Source: Paenibacillus durus ATCC 35681 (GTDB lineage Bacteria > Bacillota > Bacilli > Paenibacillales > Paenibacillaceae). Taken from it: a DNA stretch of 64,000 nucleotides. Where the stretch lies: the NCBI RefSeq assembly GCF_000993825.1, contig NZ_CP011114.1:5394001-5458000 (forward strand), given 5' to 3'. The position numbers were made by a program, and so were the translations under genes. Shown piece after piece: positions 47,095 to 55,607 of this stretch; the stretch's first letter is position 1, and each line of letters begins with the position of its first letter. The notes under the pieces were generated by a model. That model ran no database searches. It worked only from the letters and a program-made list of their open reading frames with translations, and was not told the origin of the DNA.

Positions 47095-47562
47095 ATGGAA
47101 GAGCTGTCTATTGGACAAGAGGCGCCGAACTTTACGCTGCCCGCCTCGGACGGAAGCGAAATCACCCTAAGCCAGTATAGAGGACGGAAGGTGCTGCTGT
47201 ATTTTTATCCGAAAAATATGACGCCGGGCTGCACCCAGGAAGCCTGTGAATTTCGAGACGTCAATGACCGGATCACGGCCAAAGGAGCCGTTATTCTGGG
47301 CGTCAGCCCCGATAGTCTCCAGTCGCACGCCAAGTTTATCGCGAAGAATGAATTGCCCTTTCTGCTGCTCTCCGACGAGGACCACAAGGTAAGCGAGCAG
47401 TACGGCGTATGGCAGCTCAAGAAACTGTACGGCAAGGAATTTATGGGCATCGTGCGTTCCACCTTCCTGATCGATGAACAGGGCATCGTGTCCGATATCT
47501 GGAAAAAAGTGCGGGTAAAGGGCCATGCGGAGGCGGTCGCGGCGGCCCTAGACGGGGAATAG
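47095..47562 (+). CDS. bcp: Thioredoxin-dependent thiol peroxidase (Bcp/PrxQ)
   Basis: 155-residue peroxiredoxin of the Bcp/PrxQ class, reducing peroxides in the cytosol. The active site FYPKNMTPGCTQEACEFRD holds the peroxidatic Cys and, five residues on, the resolving Cys typical of alpha-helical two-Cys Bcp. The FLIDEQGIV strand near 125 is also conserved. GAGGAG precedes the ATG by about 11 bases. It is divergent from the LCP gene. Confidence 0.95.
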   Translation: MEELSIGQEAPNFTLPASDGSEITLSQYRGRKVLLYFYPKNMTPGCTQEACEFRDVNDRITAKGAVILGVSPDSLQSHAKFIAKNELPFLLLSDEDHKVSEQYGVWQLKKLYGKEFMGIVRSTFLIDEQGIVSDIWKKVRVKGHAEAVAAALDGE

Positions 47563-47692
47563 AGCGGGTATTTTCAAGCTCCAGGCGTTCCGTTAAATTT
47601 TTTACTGTTACATTTTTAACAGCTTTTAGCAGTCTGTTTATGTGATATTTTTCCTATAGTTAAAATTTTCAATAAGGCGTGGTGATAGCAGG

Positions 47693-50600
47693 ATGCAGCT
47701 GAAGATCGGACTGGATGTGGGATCGACTACGGCTAAATTGGTTGTCATGGAGCGGAATCTGGTCGTTCATGAGGATTATGTAAGACACTATAGCGATATA
47801 AAAAAAGCGGTTCTCTCTTTGCTTGATCAAGTGATATCCCTGTTTCCGGATAGGGAGGCGGCGCTTGCGGTAAGCGGTTCTTCCGGCTTGTCTCTGTCCA
47901 AGCTAGGGAATGTGCCCTTTGTTCAGGAGGTTATCGCTTGTACAAAAGCGATCAGCGAACTGCTTCCCTCCTGCGATACCGCAATTGAGCTTGGGGGAGA
48001 GGACGCCAAAATCATTTACCTCACCGGCGGCATTGAGCAGCGGATGAACAACGCCTGCGCAGGCGGGACAGGCGCTTTCATCGACCAGATGGCGGCGCTG
48101 CTCCAGACCGATCCCACCGGACTTGACAGACTCGCGGCGGACCATCAGCGGATTTATCCAATCGCCTCCCGCTGCGGCGTATTCGCCAAGAGCGACATTC
48201 AGCCGCTGCTTAATGAAGGGGCGCGCCGGGAGGATGTTGCGGCCTCGATCTTCCAAAGCATCGTGAATCAGACGATCGCGGGTCTCGCCTGCGGGCGTAA
48301 GATTCGCGGACGGGTGGCTTTTTTGGGCGGCCCACTGACTTATTTATCCCAGCTTCGGGCCCGGTTCGCAGAAACGCTGGAGCTTGCGGAGGAAGACATT
48401 CTGTTTCCGGAGAGATCGCAGTATTTCGTGGCGATCGGCTCGGCGTTATCCGATGGCGGCAGTTCCGCCGCGCCGCTTGCCGAATGGCGGGACCGGATCG
48501 CCGCCATCGATTTCGCGTCCGAGCGTTCCGAGGACGGCGAGCTGCCGCCGCTCTTTGAGTCGGAGGCCGACCTTGTGGAATTTAGACGGCGCCATTCGGA
48601 AGCGGCGGCGGTTCGGGCCGATCTGTCCTCGTACCGCGGCCCTTGCTACCTGGGCATTGATGCGGGATCAACGACAACGAAGCTTGTGCTGACCGGCGCA
48701 AGCGACGAAATTCTGTATACATATTACGGAAGCAACAAAGGGAATCCGCTGCAATCAGTAAGCGACGCGTTGAAGGAAATATACCGGCTGCTGCCGGAGG
48801 GCTGCTATATCGCCGGCTCCTACGCGACCGGCTACGGCGAGGGGCTGATCAAGGCGGCGCTGAAGACCGACGGCGGCGAAGTGGAGACGGTCGCTCATTA
48901 CAGGGCCGCCGCCAAATTTATGCCGAATGTCGACTTCATCCTCGATATCGGCGGCCAGGATATGAAATGCATCAAAATCCGGGGCGGCGTCATCGACAGC
49001 CTTATGCTGAACGAAGCCTGCTCGGCGGGCTGCGGTTCTTTTCTGGAGAGCTTCGCCTCGGCGCTCGGCCTGGGCGTCGCCGAGTTCGCCGAGGCCGCGC
49101 TGCAGGCGCAGGACCCGGTCAATCTCGGCTCGCGTTGCACCGTATTCATGAACTCCAAGGTTAAGCAGGCGCAGAAGGAAGGGGCGTCCCTGTCCGGCCT
49201 TTCCGCCGGTTTAGCCTACTCCGTCATCAAGAACGCCTTGCAGAAGGTAATCAAAATCCGCAGGTTTGATGAACTGGGCGAGCATATCATTGTGCAGGGA
49301 GGCACGTTCTACAATGAAGCGGTGCTGCGCGCATTTGAGCAGCTGACGGGAAGAACAGTCATCCGCCCGGATATCGCCGGTGTAATGGGAGCCTACGGCT
49401 GCGCTCTGCTCGCCAGGGAGAACGCGGCGGAGAGCGGCGTCAGCACGCTGCTTGGCCCGCAGGAGCTGGAGAACTTTACTTACGAGGTGACCCAGGGCCG
49501 GTGCGGACGGTGCGGCAATAATTGCCCGCTGACCATCAGCCGGTTCCCGGACCGCAGCTTCCATGTGACCGGCAACCGCTGCGAGCGCGGCGCCGGAGGG
49601 AAGAAGGAAAAGAACACGCTGCCGAACCTGATGCAGTACAAATATGACCGGTTCTTCGATTACGAGCCTTTGCCCGATGCGGAGGCGGCACGGGGCGTAG
49701 TCGGGCTGCCGCGCGCCATGAACTTGTTTGAGAACTACCCGTTCTGGCACGCGTTCTTTACCGCGCTTCGCTACAAGGTGGTGCTGTCCCCGAAATCGGA
49801 CAAAAAGCTGTACGAAAGCGGAATGGACACCATTCCGTCCGAAGCGGTCTGCTATCCGGCCAAGATGGCCCACGGCCATGTGCAGAGCCTGCTTGGCCAG
49901 GGTGTCGATTTTATCTTCTACCCTGCCATCGTGTACGAGAAGAAAGAGGATAAGAGCGCCGACAACCATTTTAACTGTCCGGTCGTCGCCTCTTATCCGG
50001 AGGTCATCCGCAACAATATGGACGGCCTTAAGGAGAAGGGAATCCCGCTCGTCAGCCCGTTCCTGACCTTTGACGACACTCAAGCGCTGGTCAAAGGGCT
50101 GGCGCGGACCTTCCCGGACATTCCGAAGGATGAAATCTCTGCCGCTGTACAGGCCGGTCAGTTGGAAGCCGAACGGGCCAAGAGCGATTTGCGGCGAAAA
50201 GGCGAGGAGACGCTGGCGTTCCTTGAGGAAACCGGGACCAAAGGCATCCTGCTCTGCGGGCATCCTTACCATGCCGACCCGGAAATCAACCACGGAATCG
50301 CGGAGCTCATCACGGGCATGGGGCTTGCGGTTCTTACCGAGGATGCGATCTTCCACCTGGGGAGCGAAGAGAGCGATATCAGCATTGTCAACCAATGGAC
50401 CTATCACGCTCGCATATACAGAGCGGCGCGGCTCGCGGCGGCCCGCAGCGATCTTGAACTGGTGCAGCTCACCTCGTTCGGCTGCGGCATCGACGCCATC
50501 ACCTGCGACGCCGTGCAGGAGATTATGGAGCGGAAGGGCAAGGTGTACACGCTGATCAAGATCGACGAGATCAGCAATCTGGGCGCGGCCCGCATCCGGC

Positions 50601-51970
50601 TGCGCTCGCTGCTCGCGGCGATGCGCGAGCGCGAGCAGGGAGAAGCCGCGCCTCGCACGGCCCGGGAAGACGAGCAGAGAGTGACTTTTACGAAGGACAT
50701 GAAGTCAGCGTATACGATTCTGGCGCCGCAAATGTCGCCGATTCACTTCGAGCTGATCGAGCGGGTGTTCCAGGATTTCGGCTACCGGCTCAAGGTGCTT
50801 GAGAAGTCCGGTCCCGAGGAGACGGAGGAAGGACTGAAGTATGTCAACAACGATGCCTGCTACCCGGCGATTGTGACGATCGGCCAGATTCTGTCGGCGC
50901 TGCAGAGCGGCGATTACGATCCCGACCGGACCGCAGTCATCATGTCGCAGACAGGGGGAGGCTGCCGGGCAACGAATTATATTTCCCTGCTGCGCAAGGC
51001 GCTGAAGGATGCTGGGCTCGGAAAGATTCCGGTTCTGTCGATGAACGCCTCGGGTCTTGAGAGCCAGCCCGGCTTCCGGATCGGCTTCAAGATGATCAAC
51101 CGGATGTTCGCGGCCGCCTGCTACGGCGATCTGCTCATGCGGCTGCTATACCGCTTCAGACCTTACGAGAAGGTTCCGGGAAGCGCTGAAGCCCTGTTCC
51201 GTGAGGGGATGGAGCGCTGCAAGGACAGCCTGTCCTCCTTCTCGTTCCGTGAATATAAGCGGCTGTCCCGCGAGATTGCGTCAGGCTTCAGCCGTCTGCC
51301 GGTGACGGAGGAGGTTAAGCCGCGGGTAGGCGTGGTCGGCGAGATTTTGATCAAGTTCCATCCCGACGCTAACAACCGGCTTGTCGATCTGATCGAGGCC
51401 GAGGGCGGGGAAGTTGTAATGCCCGATTTTCTCGATTTCTTCTTCTACTGTGTGTACAATCCGATTTACGGGGCGGAGCAGTTCGGGAAGAGCAAGACGC
51501 TCGGGCTGATTAACCCGCTGCTCATTACGTATATACAGATGTACCGCAAGCCAATCACGGCGGCGCTTGAAGGTCTGGGACTCGCCCATAAAGACAAGAA
51601 TATCTACCGTCTCGCCGAAAAAGCCGAAAGACTTGTGTCGATAGGCAACCAGATGGGCGAGGGCTGGTTCCTGACCGCCGAGATGATGGACCTGCTTGAT
51701 CATGGAGTGAACAATATCGTCTGCATCCAGCCGTTCGCCTGCCTTCCGAACCACATTACCGGACGCGGGACGATGAAAGGGCTGAAAGAGCTGTATCCAA
51801 GCGCTAATATTGCCGCCATCGACTATGATGCGGGCGTCAGTGTGGTGAACCAGACGAACCGGATCAAGCTGATGATGTCGATCGCAAAGGAACTGGAAAG
51901 CGGCGGAGCGCTCTTCCAGGAGTCTGCCGGGTCCACGGCGGGGACAAAGCTGGAGGCGGCTCAGGCGTAA
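47693..51970 (+). CDS. Giant acyl-CoA dehydratase activator-like protein
   Basis: 1,425 residues, built from two BadF/BadG/BcrA/BcrD ASKHA ATPase domains (GLDVGSTTAK at residue 5; GIDAGSTTTK near 322), each with its cluster-cysteine stretch (NACAGGTGAF; EACSAGCGSF), a cysteine-rich link GRCGRCGNNCP near 604, a DUF2229-like region (~660-880) and a C-terminal HgdB-like dehydratase region (~1000-1400). Small activators use ATP to fire an electron from a bridging 4Fe-4S into a radical dehydratase; here activator and acceptor-like domains are one chain. The reaction is unknown. It is present in many anaerobic and facultative Bacillota. No neighbouring CoA enzyme gives a clue. Ribosome site weak (AGCAGG). 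Confidence 0.87.
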   Translation: MQLKIGLDVGSTTAKLVVMERNLVVHEDYVRHYSDIKKAVLSLLDQVISLFPDREAALAVSGSSGLSLSKLGNVPFVQEVIACTKAISELLPSCDTAIELGGEDAKIIYLTGGIEQRMNNACAGGTGAFIDQMAALLQTDPTGLDRLAADHQRIYPIASRCGVFAKSDIQPLLNEGARREDVAASIFQSIVNQTIAGLACGRKIRGRVAFLGGPLTYLSQLRARFAETLELAEEDILFPERSQYFVAIGSALSDGGSSAAPLAEWRDRIAAIDFASERSEDGELPPLFESEADLVEFRRRHSEAAAVRADLSSYRGPCYLGIDAGSTTTKLVLTGASDEILYTYYGSNKGNPLQSVSDALKEIYRLLPEGCYIAGSYATGYGEGLIKAALKTDGGEVETVAHYRAAAKFMPNVDFILDIGGQDMKCIKIRGGVIDSLMLNEACSAGCGSFLESFASALGLGVAEFAEAALQAQDPVNLGSRCTVFMNSKVKQAQKEGASLSGLSAGLAYSVIKNALQKVIKIRRFDELGEHIIVQGGTFYNEAVLRAFEQLTGRTVIRPDIAGVMGAYGCALLARENAAESGVSTLLGPQELENFTYEVTQGRCGRCGNNCPLTISRFPDRSFHVTGNRCERGAGGKKEKNTLPNLMQYKYDRFFDYEPLPDAEAARGVVGLPRAMNLFENYPFWHAFFTALRYKVVLSPKSDKKLYESGMDTIPSEAVCYPAKMAHGHVQSLLGQGVDFIFYPAIVYEKKEDKSADNHFNCPVVASYPEVIRNNMDGLKEKGIPLVSPFLTFDDTQALVKGLARTFPDIPKDEISAAVQAGQLEAERAKSDLRRKGEETLAFLEETGTKGILLCGHPYHADPEINHGIAELITGMGLAVLTEDAIFHLGSEESDISIVNQWTYHARIYRAARLAAARSDLELVQLTSFGCGIDAITCDAVQEIMERKGKVYTLIKIDEISNLGAARIRLRSLLAAMREREQGEAAPRTAREDEQRVTFTKDMKSAYTILAPQMSPIHFELIERVFQDFGYRLKVLEKSGPEETEEGLKYVNNDACYPAIVTIGQILSALQSGDYDPDRTAVIMSQTGGGCRATNYISLLRKALKDAGLGKIPVLSMNASGLESQPGFRIGFKMINRMFAAACYGDLLMRLLYRFRPYEKVPGSAEALFREGMERCKDSLSSFSFREYKRLSREIASGFSRLPVTEEVKPRVGVVGEILIKFHPDANNRLVDLIEAEGGEVVMPDFLDFFFYCVYNPIYGAEQFGKSKTLGLINPLLITYIQMYRKPITAALEGLGLAHKDKNIYRLAEKAERLVSIGNQMGEGWFLTAEMMDLLDHGVNNIVCIQPFACLPNHITGRGTMKGLKELYPSANIAAIDYDAGVSVVNQTNRIKLMMSIAKELESGGALFQESAGSTAGTKLEAAQA

Positions 51971-51993
51971 ACGAATGGCAGCATAGCCGATAT

Positions 51994-52044
51994 GAAAAAA
52001 AGGGACACATTCCAAGGTTGGTTTCAACCGGGTTGTGTCCCTTT
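51994..52044 (-). terminator. Terminator of the zinc-ribbon gene
   Basis: AAAGGGACACA pairs with TGTGTCCCTTT; the minus strand continues with a run of seven Ts. Convergent with the giant activator gene and may serve both. Confidence 0.85.
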
Positions 52045-52049
52045 GGCTT

Positions 52050-52352
52050 CTATGAGGAGACGCCCTCTTGTTTCCAGCGCTTAAGCAGTGGCAGCGACTG
52101 GGTGAGCATTCCCTTGGCGCCCATCTCATCCATTCCCTGCTCCACAAGATAACCGGTACAGAGGTCAATCATTCCCTGAAGGGTAATGTCCGGCTGCTTA
52201 AACTCGCCGTCTTCATAACAGTACTTGCAGTATTCCTCTGTCTGAACGCCTTCCCGTTCCGTCCCCAGCAAATCTTTCTCCGGCATCGGCATTCCGCAGC
52301 TTTGGCAGAACCGTCCGCTGTGTTCCACAGTGAGTTCCATGGTGTGTTCCAT
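52050..52352 (-). CDS. Putative zinc-ribbon domain protein
   Basis: 100 residues. The N-terminal zinc ribbon FCQSCGMPM and EYCKYCYEDG give two CxxC pairs, as in the Zn_ribbon_2 family; the rest is helical (MIDLCTGYLVEQG). Function unknown; family members often accompany regulators of the AraC or WYL type. Start ambiguous between ATG at 52352 and TTG at 52358, both behind GGGAGAG. A WYL regulator lies just upstream on the same strand. Confidence 0.8.
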   Translation of the reverse strand: MEHTMELTVEHSGRFCQSCGMPMPEKDLLGTEREGVQTEEYCKYCYEDGEFKQPDITLQGMIDLCTGYLVEQGMDEMGAKGMLTQSLPLLKRWKQEGVSS

Positions 52353-52377
52353 TTTCAACCACTCTCCCGCTAATATT

Positions 52378-53358
52378 TTATACAGTTACAGTATAAACCG
52401 GGGAACTGGACAGCTTACTGTCAGGTTGCCGGGCTGTATTTGCAGCAATGTCCACCGCGAGCTCGCCAAGCCGCTGTCTGACATGCTGCGGCTCCAGCAC
52501 CTCGGCCGCAGACCCGAAGCTGAGCAGAAAGCCGTACAGCCATTCGTCGACGGGATAGCGCAGGGAGACGGTATAGCCGCCGCTGCCGTCCGCCTGAAGC
52601 TCGGAGCATTCGAAACGCTCCTCCGCGATACGCTTGTTTTTGGCTGAGAAATGAAGGATGACTTCGGTCAGGGCTTCACGCTCTCCAGGATAGTCATTCC
52701 ATGGCAAATCCCTGAATGAAAGCTCGAGCCTGGTGAAGACCGCAGTTCCCTTAACCAGATCCTTCATTCTGTGCACCTTGAACAGCCGGAAATCCTCCCG
52801 CAGTTTGCAGTAGCCGTACAAGTACCAGGATTGGCCCTTCATGACAAGAGTATATGGCTCCACACACCGGACCGTTGCCGTTCCTTCGGCGCTGACATAG
52901 GCAAAAGAGACCGTTATGCTCTCCTCCAGCGCCTCCTTGAGCAGAGCAAGCTTCTGTTCGGATGCACCCGGAAGCCCCCACGGGGTGAGGTCGATAACTT
53001 GCCGCGCCGCTATGCTGCGGAACTGCTGCGAACGCGAAGGAGGTACGATGCTGCTGATCTTCTCCATCAATCGCCCGTGATCGCCCGTATAGGGGGAGAG
53101 GCTTCGCAGAGCGGAAAAGATTTGCGCCAGCTCATGGTCGGTAAGCACATTCCGGTCGAGCCGGTAGCCTTCGATTAACCCGATGCCTCCGCCTCCGCCC
53201 TGATAGGTAACCACCGGAATTCCGGCCAGGCTTAGCGTTTCGATATCGCGGTAAATGGTTCGCACCGACACCCCGAACATGTCGGCAAGCTCCTTCGCCT
53301 GAACGAGCCGGCGGCCCAGAAGCACGATGACGATGGACAGCAGACGATCTATTTTCAT
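52378..53358 (-). CDS. YafY-type HTH/WYL transcriptional regulator
   Basis: 326 residues. An N-terminal HTH_11 winged helix (VQAKELADMFGVSVRTIYRDIE, in two parts around residues 18-40) is followed by a WYL sensor domain (TLVMKGQSWYLYGYCKLREDFR..FKVHRM around 175-200) and the WCX C-terminal extension. These proteins sense small molecules or oligonucleotides through WYL. AAAAGGAG precedes the ATG. Divergent from an MFS exporter with a palindromic site between; the zinc-ribbon gene follows 25 bases downstream. Confidence 0.88.
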   Translation of the reverse strand: MKIDRLLSIVIVLLGRRLVQAKELADMFGVSVRTIYRDIETLSLAGIPVVTYQGGGGGIGLIEGYRLDRNVLTDHELAQIFSALRSLSPYTGDHGRLMEKISSIVPPSRSQQFRSIAARQVIDLTPWGLPGASEQKLALLKEALEESITVSFAYVSAEGTATVRCVEPYTLVMKGQSWYLYGYCKLREDFRLFKVHRMKDLVKGTAVFTRLELSFRDLPWNDYPGEREALTEVILHFSAKNKRIAEERFECSELQADGSGGYTVSLRYPVDEWLYGFLLSFGSAAEVLEPQHVRQRLGELAVDIAANTARQPDSKLSSSPVYTVTV

Positions 53359-53482
53359 CGGTACGGATCTCCTTTTGGCGTGTCTGAAACATGAATTTTC
53401 GTGAAAAGCCAGTTAGTCATATCTTATTCCTTTTTCCGAATCCCGGAAAGGATGGGGATTGCCATCCACTATATATTCGATT

Positions 53483-53500
53483 AATATCTAATTAGATATT
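53483..53500. promoter_or_regulatory. Perfect 18-bp palindrome, candidate operator
   Basis: AATATCTAATTAGATATT reads the same on both strands. It lies 33 bases before the MFS start and about 125 before the WYL regulator start, in a very AT-rich stretch. The size and symmetry fit a MarR- or ArsR-type dimer site. Confidence 0.6.
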
Positions 53501-53532
53501 TATTTAATTTTGTGATAGTGAGGATGAAAGTT

Positions 53533-54816
53533 ATGACACACCAAAGCACCGCCAATAGCGGCATAAGCGCCGGTTATTACCGATTGTTTGCCGCCGGCAT
53601 CATCAACGGGATCGGTGATCGTTTCAGCCAGGTTGCGATGCTGTCGCTGATTCTCCAGCTTACCGGATCGGGCATGGCCGTCGGCCTGTCGCTCGGGGTC
53701 AAGCTCATTCCTTATTTGGCGCTCGCGCCGCTGGGCGGCTATCTAGGCGGGAAGCTGCCGCGCAAGACGATTATGATGGCGACCGATATTGCCCGGATTC
53801 CGTTCGCCTTGTCCTTTTTGTGGGTTACGGGGGAGGACCGGCTGTGGCTGCTGTACATCGGCAGCTTTATGCTGGCGGCGGGAGAGGCAATTTACGCCCC
53901 AGTGCGGAAATCGTCCATACCGCTGCTTGCGCGGCGAGACGCTCTGCTGAGGACTAACGCCATGGAGCAGATGCTGACCGGCTGCGTGCTCATTCTGGGC
54001 GCTTTGACGGGCGGCTTCGTCTCCCACTGGTTCGGTCCGCAGACGGCGTTCGTGCTGAATGCCGTCTCCTTCCTGGGCGCGGCGCTCATCATCTCGGGGA
54101 TTTCATTCCCCCGTACTCTACCGGAAGAGCAGGAAGATGAAAGCAAAGAGGGGCACGGGACGGACACGTTGGCGGAAGATGGGGCGGACGGGCGCCAATC
54201 ACGCTTCAAGAGCCTGCCAGCTGTGATTGCCGGAAGCGTATGCTTGCAAATTGTGCTTGGCTATGAGCTGCTCGTCTCTATTGTGAGTGGCCTCGACAAT
54301 GTGCTGATCAGTGTGTATGCCATCCGCGTATTTCACGCGGGAGATATTGGTGTGGGGGCTTTTTACGCATCGCTCGGCGTCGGGCTTACACTGAGCTTTT
54401 GGGCCGGGCAACTGGTTAAGCGGAACCTGCTGGCGGCGGCGCTCGGAGGGCTGCTGCTGGAAGGGCTGCTGCACATCGGCATCAGCGTGACCGGAAGCTT
54501 TGCGGCAGTCTGCGGATTGTATGTTCTGACATCTCTTGTGTCGGGAATCGGGTATGCCTCGCTCGATACGCTGCTGATGCCGGAGACGCCCGCTAGGCGG
54601 CAGCCGCTTCTGTTCGGGCTGATGACGGCGGCGGGCAATACGCTGCTCGGCTTGTCCATGCTGCTGGCCGGTTATCTGCTAACCAGAGTGGAGCCCCGTT
54701 TGATGGGGCTTGCGGGAGGCGTCTGTTTTGCCGCAATTGCCGTTGTGCTGGGGGTGTACGCATGGATAAAAGGCAGAAAGGGCAGGAAGGTCAGCGTTCT
54801 TCCGAGGACTCCTTAA
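53533..54816 (+). CDS. MFS transporter (EntS/MFS_3-like exporter)
   Basis: 427 residues, 12 helices. The opening YYRLFAAGIINGIGDRFSQVAM and the motif-A loop GYLGGKLPRKTIMMATD place it with EntS-like exporters, as at 2109 but clearly a different paralogue. A 30-residue acidic central loop (EEQEDESKEGHG) separates the halves. I choose the ATG at 53533, with GTGAGG upstream, over the GTG at 53512. Its stop overlaps the convergent DedA gene by 26 bases. Expression is probably controlled at the palindrome upstream. Substrate unknown. Confidence 0.86.
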   Translation: MTHQSTANSGISAGYYRLFAAGIINGIGDRFSQVAMLSLILQLTGSGMAVGLSLGVKLIPYLALAPLGGYLGGKLPRKTIMMATDIARIPFALSFLWVTGEDRLWLLYIGSFMLAAGEAIYAPVRKSSIPLLARRDALLRTNAMEQMLTGCVLILGALTGGFVSHWFGPQTAFVLNAVSFLGAALIISGISFPRTLPEEQEDESKEGHGTDTLAEDGADGRQSRFKSLPAVIAGSVCLQIVLGYELLVSIVSGLDNVLISVYAIRVFHAGDIGVGAFYASLGVGLTLSFWAGQLVKRNLLAAALGGLLLEGLLHIGISVTGSFAAVCGLYVLTSLVSGIGYASLDTLLMPETPARRQPLLFGLMTAAGNTLLGLSMLLAGYLLTRVEPRLMGLAGGVCFAAIAVVLGVYAWIKGRKGRKVSVLPRTP

Positions 54817-55441
54817 CCGTGCCCACTATGCTGAGCGTTTTAACTCTGCGGCTGAAACGGAAGCGGTAGACGAGAATCATCGCGGCCAGCAGGACGGCGG
54901 CCAGCACGATCCATGGGGCGTAAGCCTCAAACAGATGGAATACAGCCGTCCATTGGGGTCCGAACAGCCGGCCGATCCCCAGAAACAGAATGACCCAGAA
55001 CAAGGCGCCGCCATAGGCGTACAGGGCGAACTTGCGGAAAGGAAGAGCGATAATGCCGGAGAAATAACCGGTAAAATGGCGCACACCGGGGATGAAATAA
55101 CCGATCGTAATCAGCCCGCTGCCGTACCGCTCGAACCAGCGCTGCGTTTTTTCAAGCTTGGCGGGAGAGAACAAAAACCACCGGCCGTACCGCTGAATAA
55201 ACGGCATTCCGGCTTTGAGGCCGATGAAATACGTGATGGTCATTCCGATTGTCGTTCCGAAGAACGCGACGATAATCAATATCATAAAGTCGAGCCGCCC
55301 CGTATAGGACAGGTATCCGGCGAAAGCCATCGTCGTCTCTCCGGGAAAGGGCAACGCGATAAATTCCAGCAGCAGCCCGAAGAACAGCACGTTATATCCA
55401 TACTTCCCGAATAATTCCTGTATCCAATTCAGCATTTCCAT
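54791..55441 (-). CDS. DedA family membrane protein
   Basis: 216 residues with about five membrane helices. The family core is present: LEFIALPFPGETTMAFAGYLS near residues 28-48, FFGTTIGMTITYFIGL, and the arginine-bearing IGYFIPGVRHFTGYFSGI near 115-132. DedA proteins flip undecaprenyl-phosphate or phospholipids and maintain the proton motive force. The GTG at 55453 is very close to the GGAGA site, so the ATG at 55441 is a compromise. Tail-to-tail overlap with the MFS gene means the two transcripts are antisense at their ends. Confidence 0.9.
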   Translation of the reverse strand: MEMLNWIQELFGKYGYNVLFFGLLLEFIALPFPGETTMAFAGYLSYTGRLDFMILIIVAFFGTTIGMTITYFIGLKAGMPFIQRYGRWFLFSPAKLEKTQRWFERYGSGLITIGYFIPGVRHFTGYFSGIIALPFRKFALYAYGGALFWVILFLGIGRLFGPQWTAVFHLFEAYAPWIVLAAVLLAAMILVYRFRFSRRVKTLSIVGTVKESSEER

Positions 55442-55607
55442 AGTTGATGTCACTCTCCAAAAAGATGGGCATTCGCCGCTTTAAGTTTTTTTCATACTTC
55501 CGGCACCGGCTGTTTCATTAGCAGGAAGGCATGTCTAATTTGTGGCTTGTCCTCATATAATCCAACAGAAGGCTGTAGCAGCCAATAGAATGCTGGAGGT
55601 TGAGAAT

